Shown: positions 1-11,180 of the stretch, piece after piece
Layout of the letters: every line of letters starts with the position of its first letter
Position numbering within the stretch: position 1 is the stretch's first letter
Origin: Oxyruncus cristatus
Taxonomy: Eukaryota; Chordata; Aves; Passeriformes; Cotingidae
Direction: 5' to 3'
NCBI GenBank assembly: GCA_013399855.1
Contig: VXAY01004756.1
Span: forward strand, 874,856-938,855
DNA: 64,000 nucleotides
Made by a program: the position numbers and the translations under genes
The notes under the pieces: model-generated
Database searches by the model: none
Told to the model about the DNA's origin: nothing
The model's input: only the letters and a program-made list of their open reading frames with translations

Positions 1-57
1 GATTCTCTTTTCCTGGCTGAACAATTCCAGTTCTCTTCACCTTTCCTCCATCCCTCT
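1..57 (-). mobile_element. CR1 LINE fragment, cut by window edge
   Basis: The words CTGGCTGAACAATTCCAG and TTCTC..CCTTTCCTCC match the part of the CR1 3' region that lies some 350-400 bases from the element's 3' end, read on the opposite strand. Only the tail of a longer copy is visible because the window begins inside it. Confidence 0.6.
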
Positions 58-1593
58 AATGGCATTCACTTGCGACTTACCACAGAGACAGCCTAAAAAC
101 AACCTAAACTGAGCTGAGAGTCAGCCAATCATAACTTCAGGCTCCTTTCACCAATAAACATCCACCACCAAAAGGTTTTTAAGCTTCTTTAAGAATTGCA
201 ATTAAAACATGCAAAAAAATACCCTCATGGCTACACCCAGCAAAAGAAATAAAGGTTACCATCAGCCTGTTATTCAGAGACTTCAGAGAGGATTATAAAG
301 TAGGTGAAGCATAATTACTCAAACTAGAAGATTCTTAAGGTTAATCATCCATGATGGAGAAAGAAGTTTAGTGACAACCAAGAGTCACCCAGCCTTGAAG
401 CAAGACAGTAAGGACTGCCCCTTGACACAGATGGGGAGAGAACATCATCCACTAGCACAACCAGGGCAGCTCCTGAAGCAGCTCTGAATACTCACCTCCA
501 GATTCTTTCATCCTGATTTTTTACCAGCTGACATCAAGTTTTGTGGTGCATTTGGCCATAAACTTTGGAGAATCTCAGTCCTGACTTTGGTTCACAAAGT
601 GCTTATGCTTCATCTTTCCACTGAAGTCAGTCATAGTAAGAATCCTATTTGCAATCCTGATAAAATGAGCACTCCAGGTAATACTTGGGGTTCTTGCCAT
701 TTCTCTTCAATGCAGATTTTGGCCCAGTAAGTCTAACTCAGTATTTTCCACACAGAATTGCAAGCATTACTTTCATTTCTTCATGTAAGGGATTGGTATG
801 ATTGGTAAGGAGCAGTTTCAGTATTACAAATAATGAGGCAGCACAAATTCTAGAAAATGAAAACTTCCTGAGCAAAACTAACAGCCTCTTCAAACACTAT
901 TGGTACCATTTTCTTATTAACTATTTCCTCACTAAATCATTTTTGTTTTCAATTTAGATTCACAGATATGCCAGGCTCCTAAATAAAACATCAATTCAAA
1001 GACTGAAGACATTTTACACGTGGTTTACAGCTAATGCAGTTTCAAAGTTGAAAGAAAACATAGCAAAGAAGTTAGTTAAAAAAAGTACTGAGATTCTGTA
1101 AATAGATTCAAGTCTTCAAAAGAAAATCAGTCACTGCATGCAGCTTTAAAGCAGGTCTTTCATGTTAGGATTAAATTAAATGTTTATTTAGTGAAATGAC
1201 ACTAAATAAAAACAGTACTAAAAGGTGCAAGTGCAAAAACAATCACGATCACCCAAATACCCTTTTTTTGGTACAAGAAGCTCTACAGGTTCCAACAGCT
1301 CTGCCTGCATGAGTGGGTTGATGGCTCTGCTCATTTAAGTTGCGTTTCCATGACTGGGTTGTATGTACTTACGGGAAGATAAATAGAACCACCACATCTT
1401 CGTGATGGGGAAATCTTTGTGCTGGAGAGCAGAATCAGGCAGATGAGCAGCTCACACGTGAACTACTGGCAGTCACATGTATCAAGCTGGGCACAAGATT
1501 AAGCCAAAACACCTTCCCTCAGTATGTGCTGCAGTAATGCTTTAGAGTTTGTTACCGTTGATGCCAAAATTAATTTTTTCTATTTGTTCTTTG
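58..1593. other. Non-coding, AT-rich; no firm feature
   Basis: Probably intronic or downstream sequence of the minus-strand gene. Two weak minus-strand donor-like sites occur (ATTC-facing GTGAGT at about 491 and GTAAGT at about 80), each next to a short open stretch, but neither has a convincing acceptor. Otherwise nothing is seen here. Confidence 0.4.
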
Positions 1594-1950
1594 ATCACAG
1601 AATTCTTTGGGTTGGAAGAGACCTCCAAGATCACCTCATTGCACCCACCTGCCATGGGCAGGGACAGCTTCCACTAGCCCACGTTGTTCCAAGCCCTATC
1701 CAACCTGGCCTTGGACACTTCCAGGGATTCAGGGGCAGTCACAGCTTCTCTGGGCAGCCTGTGCCAGGGCCTCACCACCCTCACAGGCAAGAATCTCCTC
1801 CATATATATATACAATCTAAACCTACTCTCTGTCAGTTTGAAGCCAGTCCCCCTTGTTGTGTCACTCCAGGTCCTCATACAAAGCCTCTCTCCAAATCTC
1901 TTGGAGCCCTTTTAGATACTGGAAGGCTGTCCTAATGTATCCTTGAAGTC
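1594..1950 (-). mobile_element. CR1 LINE, 3' portion
   Basis: Starts with CACAGAATTCTTTGGGTTGG and runs through the typical CR1 landmarks on the opposite strand: CCATGGGCAGGGACAG, CTTGGACACTTCCAGGGA, CAGCTTCTCTGGGCAGCCTG and CTCTTGGAGCCC. It is a 5'-truncated copy of about 350 bases. Open frames across it are chance products of the repeat. Confidence 0.9.
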
Positions 1951-2112
1951 TAAAACAAAATATTCTCCTAATTCACAGACTGATAACCATTGCTACAGCA
2001 TTTGGAGACACATAGCTGGTTACAATCATTGCAGAAACCCAACTATTAGAATCTTCCCTCATTCCCAAAATGTCTAGGGCTTCAGATTTCTTCCGAGGTA
2101 TCAAAGACCTAA

Positions 2113-2295
2113 CCACAGAATCATAAAATGGTTTGGGTTGGAAGGGACCTTAAACATCATCTCATTCCAAGCCCCTGAACACGGGCAGGGACCCCTTTTT
2201 ACTAGACCAGGTTGTTCCAAGCCCCATCCAACATGGCCTTGGACACTTCCAGGGATGAGGCAGGCACAACACAACCTGTTCCAGTAGGCTTTTGC
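2113..2295 (-). mobile_element. CR1 LINE, short 3' fragment
   Basis: Begins CACAGAATCATAAAATGGTT and contains the CR1 words TTGGAAGGGACCTTAAA and TTGGACACTTCCAGGGAT. The match fades after about 180 bases, so this is a strongly 5'-truncated copy. Confidence 0.88.
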
Positions 2296-2854
2296 AAATC
2301 CCTCTGAATGGAGACATCCCTTTTGGGCTAAGCAGAGTTGAACACAAATCAGTAAGAGCAGGATGTATCATTAAAACTCACTGGCAGCTAAAACGCAGGG
2401 TCCTTTCAAACCACCACGTGAAAGCCGTGAGTGCAGGGAGCAGCCGTATCTGAGCAAGCTTTAGCTGGCAGAGATAAAAAGAAGTCAGAAGAAAGGTTTA
2501 GCAACCAAGATCAACACTTTCCATGAATGCAGACAGTAAGTAATTATGCTGCTGCCACATGCAAATCCCCATCAGTGCATCCTCACGTGTACCAGCCGTA
2601 CCTGGACCGACTCGCTCTAGGTATATTTTGCATATCTTTAAAACAACACACCTTCCCTTTCGTGTCTGAAGACCCATCCTTTGATTTGCTGCTACGTGAA
2701 TATAAAACAGCAGCAATCCTCACAAAGGAATGATAACAGCTCGCTGCTTTGATACCTACGGCAACATGACTGAAAACAAGCAATTCAAAGAAACAACTAA
2801 TTCAGTTTAAAGTTATGAAGGTACGAGGTTTAGGGGTTTTTTTGTGGTCCTTAC

Positions 2855-3028
2855 CTTATCTGCAAGGCTCTTTAATCCAGTTTTGTAAAGAAGTGTAAGT
2901 AGCCATTCTGAATTGATTATTACAACTTTAGGATGAGTAACACTTGACTGAAAAAGTAAAAGGATGTCAATCTCCATTGTTTTCATTTTCAAAGAAGGCA
3001 CGGAAAAATATTCTTCCTCCTCTGTGTT
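2855..3028 (-). CDS. Exon of large minus-strand HEAT/ARM-like gene (58 codons)
   Basis: Read on the minus strand, the exon follows the acceptor TTTTCTTCTTTGCATAG and ends at a strong donor, AAG before GTAAGG. All 58 codons are open and both ends are phase 0. The peptide starts NTEEEEYFSV, contains SVTHPKVVIINSEWLLTLL and ends TGLKSLADK. An acidic start followed by leucine-rich helices fits a helical-repeat protein. The exon upstream (3390-3467) also ends in phase 0, so they join directly. This is the most downstream exon I can place; the gene probably continues left of the window. I do not recognise the family. Confidence 0.7.
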
Positions 3029-3389
3029 CTATGCAAAGAAGAAAATTAAAGACTGTGGTTTGGGACCCATGGCCTTGGACTCCCCTCTCCTTCCACACTG
3101 ACTAATACATAGAAAAAATCTGGTAGTTTAGGTAAAATTCTTCAGCCGTCTGGGCAGTGCAAGCTGGACAGAAACTGCTGTTTTACTGAAATAAAGTCAT
3201 ATTCCTGTACATGGGATGGCTGCAGGTGCAATTCACTTGTAATCTATGATTTTCCAACGCACAGAAGTTACCAAAATACCATATGGCTCTTTACTGCAGC
3301 AATTCAATACAGCCAAGGATGCAGGCACATTCACTCAATTTTTTTTCCTTTTTCTTCTCAAAATTTATGTTTAGATCCCAGCAACTCAC

Positions 3390-3467
3390 CTTGTGCCATA
3401 AAATATTTACAGTTTCAACTTGTATGGAGAATCCAGCAGCCTTCAGAGATAGGAGGGCCACTCTTAA
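3390..3467 (-). CDS. Exon of the minus-strand gene (26 codons)
   Basis: A 78-nt exon between the acceptor ending TTTTGACAG and the donor AAG before GTGAGT. It reads LRVALLSLKAAGFSIQVE and then TVNILWHK with no stop, phase 0 on both sides. The alternating leucine and alanine pattern suits one helix pair of a HEAT or ARM repeat. It joins in frame to the exon at 6625-6723 upstream and to 2855-3028 downstream. A stop lies just before the acceptor, so the exon cannot extend further upstream in this frame. Confidence 0.62.
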
Positions 3468-4056
3468 CTGTCAAAACTGGAAGCTTCACAGTCATAACTT
3501 CATTTTCATTACAGCTTCACAAAACACATAGAAATACATAACTCTTTTAGCTGCCAATACTCTTACAGACTAAGAAAATGCCACTCCAATCAGTAAGTTT
3601 TTGCTGACCACAGAACACACAATTTGTTTTTGCCAAATGCTTCTTGAAGTGTACAGTCACTTGGGCATTTTTAAGACTATAAATAAATTGCCAAAAAAAT
3701 TATTACATGACAAAATGCAACTTGCCTGCATGAAAAGTTTAAAAAACCCCTTTATCTTCTTTCAGTACAGAAGATAAAAGCATGTTTTAAGTCATTATTT
3801 CCTCTTTGGCTTCCCCCTTAGGTGCAGGGAGGGGTTTTAGTTTCCATTCTGAGCTGAGATGAACCAGTCAGCACAGCAAGCTTGTTCAGTGCCTCAAAAC
3901 AGTCACAATCTAAAATCCAAGATTTATTTCAAAACTCTTATGTCCCAGGTGAGGCAGGATCAAGAGTTCTGCACAGGCTGTATCTCAGTGAGAGTACTTC
4001 TTCCTACAGATCTGCACCCCTATCTGTTACAGGGTCTCTAAGCCAGTAAAAGTTAA

Positions 4057-4150
4057 ATATCCCTTAAGTGAAGAGATGTGTATTTATATATCCCTTAAGT
4101 GAAGAGATGTGTGTATATATATATATATATATACACATATACATATTTTT
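4057..4150. repeat. 31-bp tandem duplication plus (TA)n microsatellite
   Basis: The word CCCTTAAGTGAAGAGATGTG occurs at 4061 and again at 4092, giving two copies of a 31-base unit. The second copy runs straight into a (TA)n/(CA)n tract at about 4113-4150. Slippage beside the microsatellite is a plausible origin. Confidence 0.85.
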
Positions 4151-4495
4151 ATATAAAGTGCATATTTGGAATACTTTGAGCCCATCCTAAGCAATATTTT
4201 TGAATTGCTTTTAACTGTGGCCCTACAACATGCTCAGAATTGCTCTGCTATAGGAACATATTAATCATGAAAAATTAAAAGAAAGAAACAAAGAGCAATA
4301 AAAAAAAATTACAAAACAAGGCAGAAAATTGGTATTTTAAGATTTAGTTCTGCAAGAGCTATTCTGGCTACACCAGGGTCCTACCAAGCATGTTGGCTCA
4401 GCTGAACTGGCAGCACAATGGCAAGTTCCAGCCAGCAGCCATCCAGCTGTTGTTTCCCAGCAAACATTTGACTAACTACCCCTGTTTTGTCTCAT

Positions 4496-4514
4496 TAAAA
4501 AAAAAAAAAAAAAA
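4496..4514. repeat. Poly-A tract
   Basis: An uninterrupted run of about 18 A residues. No retroposed sequence can be recognised just upstream of it. Confidence 0.8.
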
Positions 4515-4993
4515 GAGAAGATACTGTTAAAAAATATGCTGAAACAGTGAGCTAATGAGATCACACATGGGAAATCACCTAAAAATAATTATTAGCTTTT
4601 TACCAGAATCCTGTGAAATTTCCAGTAGATAATATTCAAATTTAAGTTGTCAGGAAAAACACCTATGGGCCTGTGTATAAATAGATATGAGTACATACAA
4701 TGCACCAACTCAAGGTCTACGCTTGCCTTGTCTTCTGCAGGGGAGGCATGTGAGAAGGGGTTCTAGTTTTAGCCTCTGAAGCACCTCCACAGCAGTAACC
4801 ACATGACTGTCTGTACTCCTTCCTCGCTGCTGCTGTTTGAAAACAGGATATTGTTTTGCTTTGCACCAAGACATATTCCTCAGATTATTAAAGTGTTACA
4901 TTTTCATAAATCAGAAAAAAAAAAAAAAACAACAAGCTTCTCACAGTAACACCCTAAAGAGCAATGGAAAACTTCAGAATTTTTCAGGGTACT

Positions 4994-5195
4994 GGAATGG
5001 TTTGTGTTGGAAGGGACCCTAAAGATCATCTCCTTTCATTCCCCCGCCACAGGCAGGGACATCTTCTACTAGCCCAGGTTGCTCCAAGCCTCGTCCAATC
5101 TGGCCTTGGACACTTCCAGGGATCCAGGGGTAGCCACAGCTTCTCTGGGCAACCTGTGCCAGGGCCTCCCCACCCTCACAGGGGAGAATTCCTTT
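4994..5195 (-). mobile_element. CR1 LINE, 3' fragment
   Basis: TGGAATGGTTTGTGTTGG, AGCCCAGGTTGCTCCAAGCC and CTTGGACACTTCCAGGGATC mark an antisense CR1 3' end of about 200 bases, truncated at its 5' side. Confidence 0.9.
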
Positions 5196-5420
5196 CTTTC
5201 CTGGTTTTAAATTAAGCTTTACAATTTGTAAGCCTCCAGTGATTTTGAAAAGTTCTTACATGAGCTAGGCTTCCATTAGGCTTTAACTGGTGAAAATTAG
5301 CCTTGCTAAAAATGAAATTAATTCAATTTAAAACCGAGTTGCATGTCCCTAGTGAAAACATCAACTGACCACACAAGACAAATGTACAAATTCAGAAGGA
5401 ACTGGCTTCAAACAACAGAA

Positions 5421-5504
5421 GTCCCTGCTCATTGCAGGGGCAGTTGGACTAAATGGACTTCAAAGGTCCCTTCCAACCCAAACCATCCTAGGTATTCTGT
5501 GAAG
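5421..5504 (+). mobile_element. CR1 LINE, tiny 3' end
   Basis: Plus-orientated CR1 terminus: GTCCCTGCTCATTGCAGG, then AAAGGTCCCTTCCAACCC and the tail AGGTATTCTGTGA. Only about 85 bases remain. Confidence 0.85.
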
Positions 5505-6341
5505 AGAAATGGATCGGGTACACTGAACAGATGCACCCCACAATCCAGCTGGTCATCAGCACTCTGCCACTTTTCCAGATGAGACGAGGACAAGCTCAGT
5601 GCTCAGGTGATGTGGGAAAGGCTTGTGAAGGAGAGAGGTGGCCGGGAGAAGACCAGAGCAGAGGTTTTCATTCTCCTGGACCTGAGCAGCCAAGAACACA
5701 ACTGCCACCTCCATAATTCTGCAACCTGCACACTGTGTTGCATTTTTATGAGCACCCTGGTGCAGCAAATGAGCCAAAGGCTGAGACCAACCCTCTCTTT
5801 TCTTTTACCCTTAACAACACTTACGTACCAAAGCCTACATGTGGAACTCACTAATGTTTATGGAGCCACTTAACTGCCACTGAAGCGTGAAACGAGTTAC
5901 AGATGGACAGGCTGTGCTCACCTACCCAGGATACGCCTGGAATAAAGAGATACTGGAACTTGGTCACCTCCAAGAGCAGCATTGGTGGTCTCACTCACCC
6001 CAATAAACACCTGTCTGCCCTCAGGCTTGTGATTGCTTTGCATGTGCTCATGCAATTTAAGTGCCTGTCCCTCCCCTGTACTCTACACCAGATGAAATTG
6101 TGCACAATTAAATGTATTTTAGAAAAAAAACACCCAAGTAACTTGAAGCTACATTTTCAAAAGGAGAAGGTGAAAGTCTCATGGAGTTACAATGAGATTT
6201 TGAGTACCTACATGTTTAAATCCTTTCTGAAAACGGCAGTTCAAAGGCTCTCAATAACTTTTGAAAACCTTATCCTGTATAATGCAAATTGTAGATGGCT
6301 GGACATCAGGATGAATTTCCCACAGAAAGTTTGATTAAACA

Positions 6342-6508
6342 ACGGAATGGGCTGCCCAGGAGGTGGTGGAGGCACCGTACCTGGAGGTGTTTAAGAAAAG
6401 ACTGGATGTGGCACTCAGTGCTCTGGTCTGGGTGACAAGCTGGTGGTCGGTCACAAGTTGGACTCAATGACCTCAGAGGTCCTTTCCAACCTAATTGATT
6501 CTGTGACA
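6342..6508 (+). mobile_element. CR1 LINE, older subfamily 3' end
   Basis: Shows GGAGGTGTTTAAGAAAAGAC, GGACTCAATGACCTCAGAGG and CCAACCTAATTGATTCTGTG. This version of the CR1 end (CCTAATTGATTCTGTG rather than CCCAAACCATTCTGTG) belongs to an older subfamily than most copies here. Confidence 0.85.
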
Positions 6509-6624
6509 GTTCTTTCTTCAAAACACAGACAATTTTTACAGTTTACTGTAAAAAATACACTATATGTAACATTTGTTTGAACCAGCATGACTCGTTTAAC
6601 TCCCATCACATCAACATCACTCAC

Positions 6625-6723
6625 TTGGGGTTTGCAACGGAGAAGAGACACTGCTCTTCCTACGTGAGGCTGTCTGTCCCCAGCTCTGGACAGTAGGACA
6701 TCCCACCCGTCCTCTCCCACCTG
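6625..6723 (-). CDS. Exon of the minus-strand gene (33 codons)
   Basis: On the minus strand a long pyrimidine-rich acceptor (GTTGTCTTCTGGTTTGTGTCAG) precedes 33 open codons, and the donor is CAA before GTGAGT. The peptide begins QVGEDGWDVLLSRAG and ends VGRAVSLLRCKPQ. An alternative acceptor three bases later would drop the first glutamine. Both ends are phase 0. It joins in frame to 3390-3467 downstream and 8501-8532 upstream. Several CpGs survive in the exon, unusual for its surroundings and consistent with coding constraint. The CR1 copy at 6342-6508 lies in the following intron. Confidence 0.65.
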
Positions 6724-7470
6724 CTGACACAAACCAGAAGACAACACTACTTTATGATTATGTGAACTTTCACCTCTGCCCAATGCCCGAGGCAAACCCC
6801 CACACTGAGAAAGTACCATGGTGGTTTTAACCGCTGGGGGAAAAGGGAAGGGGTTGAGTTTATTGTTTACTCCCGTATCTCAAATTTAATTAAATTTGAA
6901 ACGTGGCAGAAATTAGGACACAAACAAATAATTAAAACTTTAATCATAAATTAATTTGCTATTTAAAAATATACAGTCCTTGGCATTGATTTCATTTAAG
7001 TAATTGAAAGTCTGTTATTTCCTGCAGTACCTACAGGATAATGCACTACTCAAGAACTAGGCTTTCCAAAAAAAATCTACTTTTTCAACAACTTATTTCT
7101 TGTGGCTTTGCTATCTCACTGGCTGCCTCTGAAAATAATCAAATTAGGCAAATCTTTCCTACATTACACTGAGAATGACATACCATTCACTGACTACACC
7201 CCACAGAATTTTAAAATACAAAAAAAGCTGTTCTTATACAATTTACTTACTCCCTAAAGGCTCCTGACTACTCAACTGATAGTTTAATAATACTCCTATT
7301 TTATTAGTATTATTGAAAAGACTGAATGAAGAATGATAGGAAAAAATCCTTCATCTCTACAATAAAAAGCAGCTGATAAAGAGCTTCTTAACAAGACACC
7401 TTTCAGAATTTCAAAAGCCCCTTAAAAACCTAAATGCTCGGAACAAAAATAGCTCCTGTAAGGATGTAAC

Positions 7471-7601
7471 ACATCCCTGGAAGTGTTCAAGACCTGCCTG
7501 GATGCCACCCTGAGCAACCTGGTCTAGTGGAAGGTGTCCCTGCCCACAGTGGGGGTTTTGGATCCCTTCCAACCCAAACCACTCCACGATTCTCTGATTC
7601 T
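7471..7601 (+). mobile_element. CR1 LINE, 3' end
   Basis: Contains CATCCCTGGAAGTGTTCAAG, GCAACCTGGTCTAGTGGAAG and CCCTTCCAACCCAAACCACT with a tail like GATTCTCTGATTCT. A plus-orientated copy of about 130 bases. Confidence 0.9.
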
Positions 7602-8500
7602 AAGGAAACAGCAAGATGAGGGAGGAAAGGAATATCACATTTACAAATCAATTAGGGCATCAGAAGAAATGTCTGTCAATATAAGCCTCATAATCTAAGA
7701 AATATTTGACTTCTCTGCTGTCTCATACGAGCTTCCACCACAGCCCCTCCCCTGTTGCAGCCTGTAAGATTGTCTTTTCATTACTTCACCACATACCTAT
7801 ATTAATACCTTTAATTTGTTACTCTTCCATTAAATCAGTACAGTTTGCCTGATGAATTCAGAAGTTACTGGAAAAGAAAGGGTAGAAGAGAAGGAGTGGC
7901 ACTGGCAGGCTGTGCCACACCTGCTTGTTTCCTTAAAGGGACCAGGCTTAGACCAGTTTTACAAGCACAGAAGCTGTTATGATTGCGAGTCTTTTCATCT
8001 CGAAAATTTTTGGGACTCTAAATATTTCATAAAAAATATTTAATTAATAATATTTAACATTTAACTTGAAAATACTGAAAATTCATTGATTCTCAGTGTG
8101 AGGAAAACTAATTTTCCCCACCAAAAATAATAAAATACAATCTCAATTCACTGTTGGCAACCATTAGTTTGAACAGTGGAATTCCACATTTTCATTTTTT
8201 GGTGGGAGGAGGTAGAATAGTAAGTAGGAAACACGTATCTGAGTGGCCAAAGATTTTTAGTCATCTCTTCCTGTTTCGCTGTAGGCCCCACCTGTCACTT
8301 GGGTCTGTACAGCCACAGGAATTACAGGTACAGCACAATTGTTACCAGACATACTTCATTCATGATTTTAGCATTTCCCCCTCTGCTTCAACCATGTGGA
8401 TCCAGGTTTTGATTAAAAAGGAGAAGTGAAATTATCAAGCATGTTGCTAACGTTGCCTTGAAGGAAAGATTCCCAAAACCTGTAACCTTGCCACACTTAC

Positions 8501-8532
8501 CAAGCACCGGGAGCACAATGTGAACTGTGCCA
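8501..8532 (-). CDS. Short exon of the minus-strand gene (about 10 codons)
   Basis: A 32-nt exon with good signals: acceptor TTATTGTGCTTGCCCTGAAACAG and donor CTTG before GTAAGTG. It starts with two bases of a split codon and then reads AQFTLCSRCL, ending phase 0. That start matches the phase-1 end of the exon at 8682-8887, and its end matches the phase-0 start of 6625-6723. The phase fit at both sides is the main support, since so short an open stretch means little alone. Confidence 0.55.
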
Positions 8533-8681
8533 CTGTTTCAGGGCAAGCACAATAAAAAAATCATTAGTAGACACCTACTAACATTAAGAACTCCAAACCC
8601 ACCGGACCTGTCAAATAGGGAACTACATCCTCTCTCTTTTTCTCTTAAGAAACACATCATACTTACCAGTAGTATTATTAC

Positions 8682-8887
8682 CTGCATCCAAAATTGGGAG
8701 CACTAAAATACCAGGCGGTGCTGCTTCAGAGCTCTTCATCAAAGCAGTTTGGGAATCTTGGCTACGGATCCCAGTGCTGAGCAGGACTTTTTCCAACCCA
8801 TTCTATCTGCTTCAGTCCAATGGACAGATGGCAAAGTGCAGTTTCCCCAACTGTAGTAGCGTTCTTCAATCTGAGTAGAATTGAGGG
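8682..8887 (-). CDS. Exon of the minus-strand gene with a one-base frameshift
   Basis: The acceptor is excellent (CGTTCTCTTTTCTTTTCAG). The first frame reads PSILLRLKNATTVGET and on to GLKQIEWVGK, then hits a stop. The last part is open in another frame, with TGIRSQDSQTALMK and PPGILVLPILDA before the donor GCAG|GTAATA. The switch lies at a run of five A residues on the coding strand (plus-strand T run 8788-8792). One base fewer would give a continuous 68-codon exon, phase 0 to phase 1, matching the next exon. A second donor 15 bases further on keeps the same phase. Either an assembly indel, a polymorphism or a genuine lesion. Confidence 0.6.
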
Positions 8888-8950
8888 CTGAAAAGAAAAG
8901 AGAACGTGAGCTCATGTGACCTAACTTTCCAACTGTTTTAGCCTAAGAAG

Positions 8951-9115
8951 AGTCCAGAGAGGTTGTGGACTCCCCATCCCTGGAAGTGCTCAAGACCAGC
9001 CCCGGACAGGGTTTGGAGCAACCTGGTCTAGTGGAAGGTGTCCCTGCCCATGGCAGGAGGCTGGAACTACATCATCTTGAAGGTCCTTCCAACCCAAACC
9101 ATTCTGTGGTTCTGG
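8951..9115 (+). mobile_element. CR1 LINE, 3' end
   Basis: CCATCCCTGGAAGTGCTCAA, GCAACCTGGTCTAGTGGAAG and the terminal CCAACCCAAACCATTCTGTG identify a plus-orientated CR1 of about 165 bases. Confidence 0.92.
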
Positions 9116-9149
9116 GAAGAAGCTTCATTCAATTACTACCCAATACTAC

Positions 9150-9362
9150 ATCACCCAAACGTTTGTCCCAAAGTATCTCTACAGATGGAGACTCCACAGC
9201 CTCCCAGGGCAACCTGTTCCAATGTCTGACCACTCACAGCAAAAAACTTCCCGTGTTTTAATGGAATTGCCTCTATTTCAGCCTGTGCCCCTGAGTCCAC
9301 TCATCTCAAGGCTAAACTGTCCCAGCTCTCCCTGCCTCTCCTCGTGGCATCCCTGTATCCTC
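9150..9362 (-). mobile_element. CR1 LINE, older divergent internal fragment
   Basis: GATGGAGACTCCACAGCCTC, GGGCAACCTGTTCCAATGTC and AGGCTAAACTGTCCCAGCTC follow the order of an older CR1 subfamily on the opposite strand. It adjoins the plus-orientated copy ending at 9115, so two CR1s face each other here. Confidence 0.75.
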
Positions 9363-9778
9363 ACACTGGAGTTTTCCAAACTGTTTTCTGTACCAACTAT
9401 AGTTTTCCTGTATTTTCATGACTGAACTATGTGCCTGACTGGAAATATTTCTTTGCATCATCTGAAAAATAAAGCAGCAAAAATGAAATCCCCAATGAAA
9501 CTGCCAGTTAAGCCATGAACACATTGGAGACCCATTAAATGCAGGTCTTTCTCATCCCATTAAAAGTTACACTTTAAAGCAACATTTTTAATATTTCCTG
9601 TGTCTCAGCCACATACAATCCAAGTTTTTATATCAAAATATTGTCTCGCAAAGATTTAATGCTTTAAAAGAAATTAGTTTAAAATAGCAATGTAGGCCAG
9701 ACACACAATCCTATTAAAAAAAACACATCAGCTTTGTCTCACAAATCCTTCTATCACAAAACCATAGTGACCAACATT

Positions 9779-9835
9779 AATTTTTTTTTTTTTTTTTTTT
9801 CTTTTAAGCNCCAAAAACAAAATGGCCAAAATTTA

Positions 9836-9864
<29 letters not shown>
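9779..9864. repeat. Two long T runs around a single N
   Basis: About 22 T residues, then CTTTTAAGCN (the N is at 9810), and after 25 bases a second T run of about 28 followed by GCTTTTAAGC. The same word follows both runs, so the stretch may be a small duplication or a badly resolved homopolymer in the assembly. Confidence 0.8.
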
Positions 9865-9866
<2 letters not shown>

Positions 9867-10811
9867 TTTAAGCCTTTACTGATGGAAGTCCAAGTTAACC
9901 TTTAGTTTATTTTGTCCTGTACTAAATCCACTGTGACATTCTTTTTGCCCTTTTAAAAACAGCAACTTTTTGGAAGTCTTCCAGTACTTTGAAATAAACA
10001 CATTTACAAGATATGCAACAATTAACATGAGTGGTTCTAGAGGCTCCTGAGACAGCTCTCAAGTCCCTATGATGTGATGTCCAGATATGTTTATATAATT
10101 TTTTTTTAATTTAATAGTTAATTTCAGAAATCAGTCCTTCACCATCTTTAGCAAAGTGGGTGTGAACTTTCTATTCCAAACAAAAAATGATATGGGAAAG
10201 AAGAAAACACTGAAGCACGAAAAAAAGGAAAGTTACATTAAAAAGACAAAAAAAATACATTAAAACTGTAAAAGTTTATGCTTAATGATGTCTAAAGAGT
10301 GAGCTGACTTGGAGACACGCTGAACGTGACCATTTCACCCTGTAGCTGGTTGTGTTGGAGCCAGAGGAACGACTGCATTAGACACAAAGATCAGAAGATT
10401 GTGATGTTTATACACCTAAAAGTTGGTATCTGCCCACTTCTCAGTCACAAGTCAGACAACATGTTTCTACTTATTTCTCAAAATGACAAGGTTTAATACT
10501 TTTGCTACAGTCTTCACAGAAGAACTTGAGATTCTCAACAGCAGTTAAATCGTCAGAGAGTTTCCAGCCAAAGCTTCCAAACAGATAAGGTAGAAAGAGG
10601 ATGAGAGGGTATTTCTTAAAACAAATTCCAACTGGTAAAGTCTGGGGTCCTTACTGAATACCAAAGGAACTAGTTGAAATAGCTGCTCAGTCACCTGCAA
10701 TTACCTTCAAAAGCTTGTAAAAGTCAGAAAAGTTCCCAAAGACATGAAATGCCAGCAAAACAACTTACCCAACAGAGAAGAAAATGAGAATTGCAGACAA
10801 TTAATCCTTAC

Positions 10812-10873
10812 TTCCATATCCACAGGATACCAAACAAAGAGATTAAACCACCTATATGCGCACACCTAGAGGA
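10812..10873 (-). CDS. Possible exon on minus strand (low confidence)
   Basis: A fine acceptor (TTTCCCCTGACAAATCTTTCCTGGCCAG) and a good donor (GGAA before GTAAGG) frame 62 nt. The only open frame starts in phase 0 and reads SSRCAHIGGLISLFGILWIW. Its phase does not fit the neighbouring exons at 11181-11275 or 8682-8887, so it may be a decoy, an alternative exon, or affected by a sequence error nearby. Confidence 0.3.
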
Positions 10874-11180
10874 CTGGCCAGGAAAGATTTGTCAGGGGAA
10901 AAAAAAGTCACATCAAACTTATCTTAATTTTCCCCTTCGACCAGAAATGCATCTTGACTTCAGTCAGGTTTCCTCACAGTACATTTTAGAAAATAAAATA
11001 AGAGACAATACAGTCAAGGTTATATCACTAAGAACCAGGAACATACAGGGTGTAAAGCTGCGTGGTGGGAGTAAGTCCAGTGGTTTTCCATGAGAATGGC
11101 AGAACATGGGAAGCAGGTCGGAATGTGTCCTCACTCCAGTGTGATTCAGTATTTTCACTGGTGGCTTGTAGAGCATACAC

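Larger units (their letters stand above)
3468..4993. other. Intronic sequence with low-complexity tracts
   Basis: No exon signal seen. It contains a 31-bp tandem duplication followed by a (TA)n tract near 4.06-4.15 kb and poly-A runs near 4.50 and 4.92 kb. Confidence 0.4.

Noticed and set aside
1607..1915. Plus-strand open frames in the CR1 copy
   Set aside because: They are antisense reading of a CR1 3' region, repeated at 4964, 34484, 37479 and 49498.
5829..5900. Strong minus-strand donor (GGTAC before GTAAGTG)
   Set aside because: The open stretch before it is 11 codons long and no acceptor is present.
10812..10873. AHIGG word reminiscent of rhomboid proteases
   Set aside because: A five-residue match in a doubtful 20-codon exon is not evidence of the family; phase also disagrees with neighbours.
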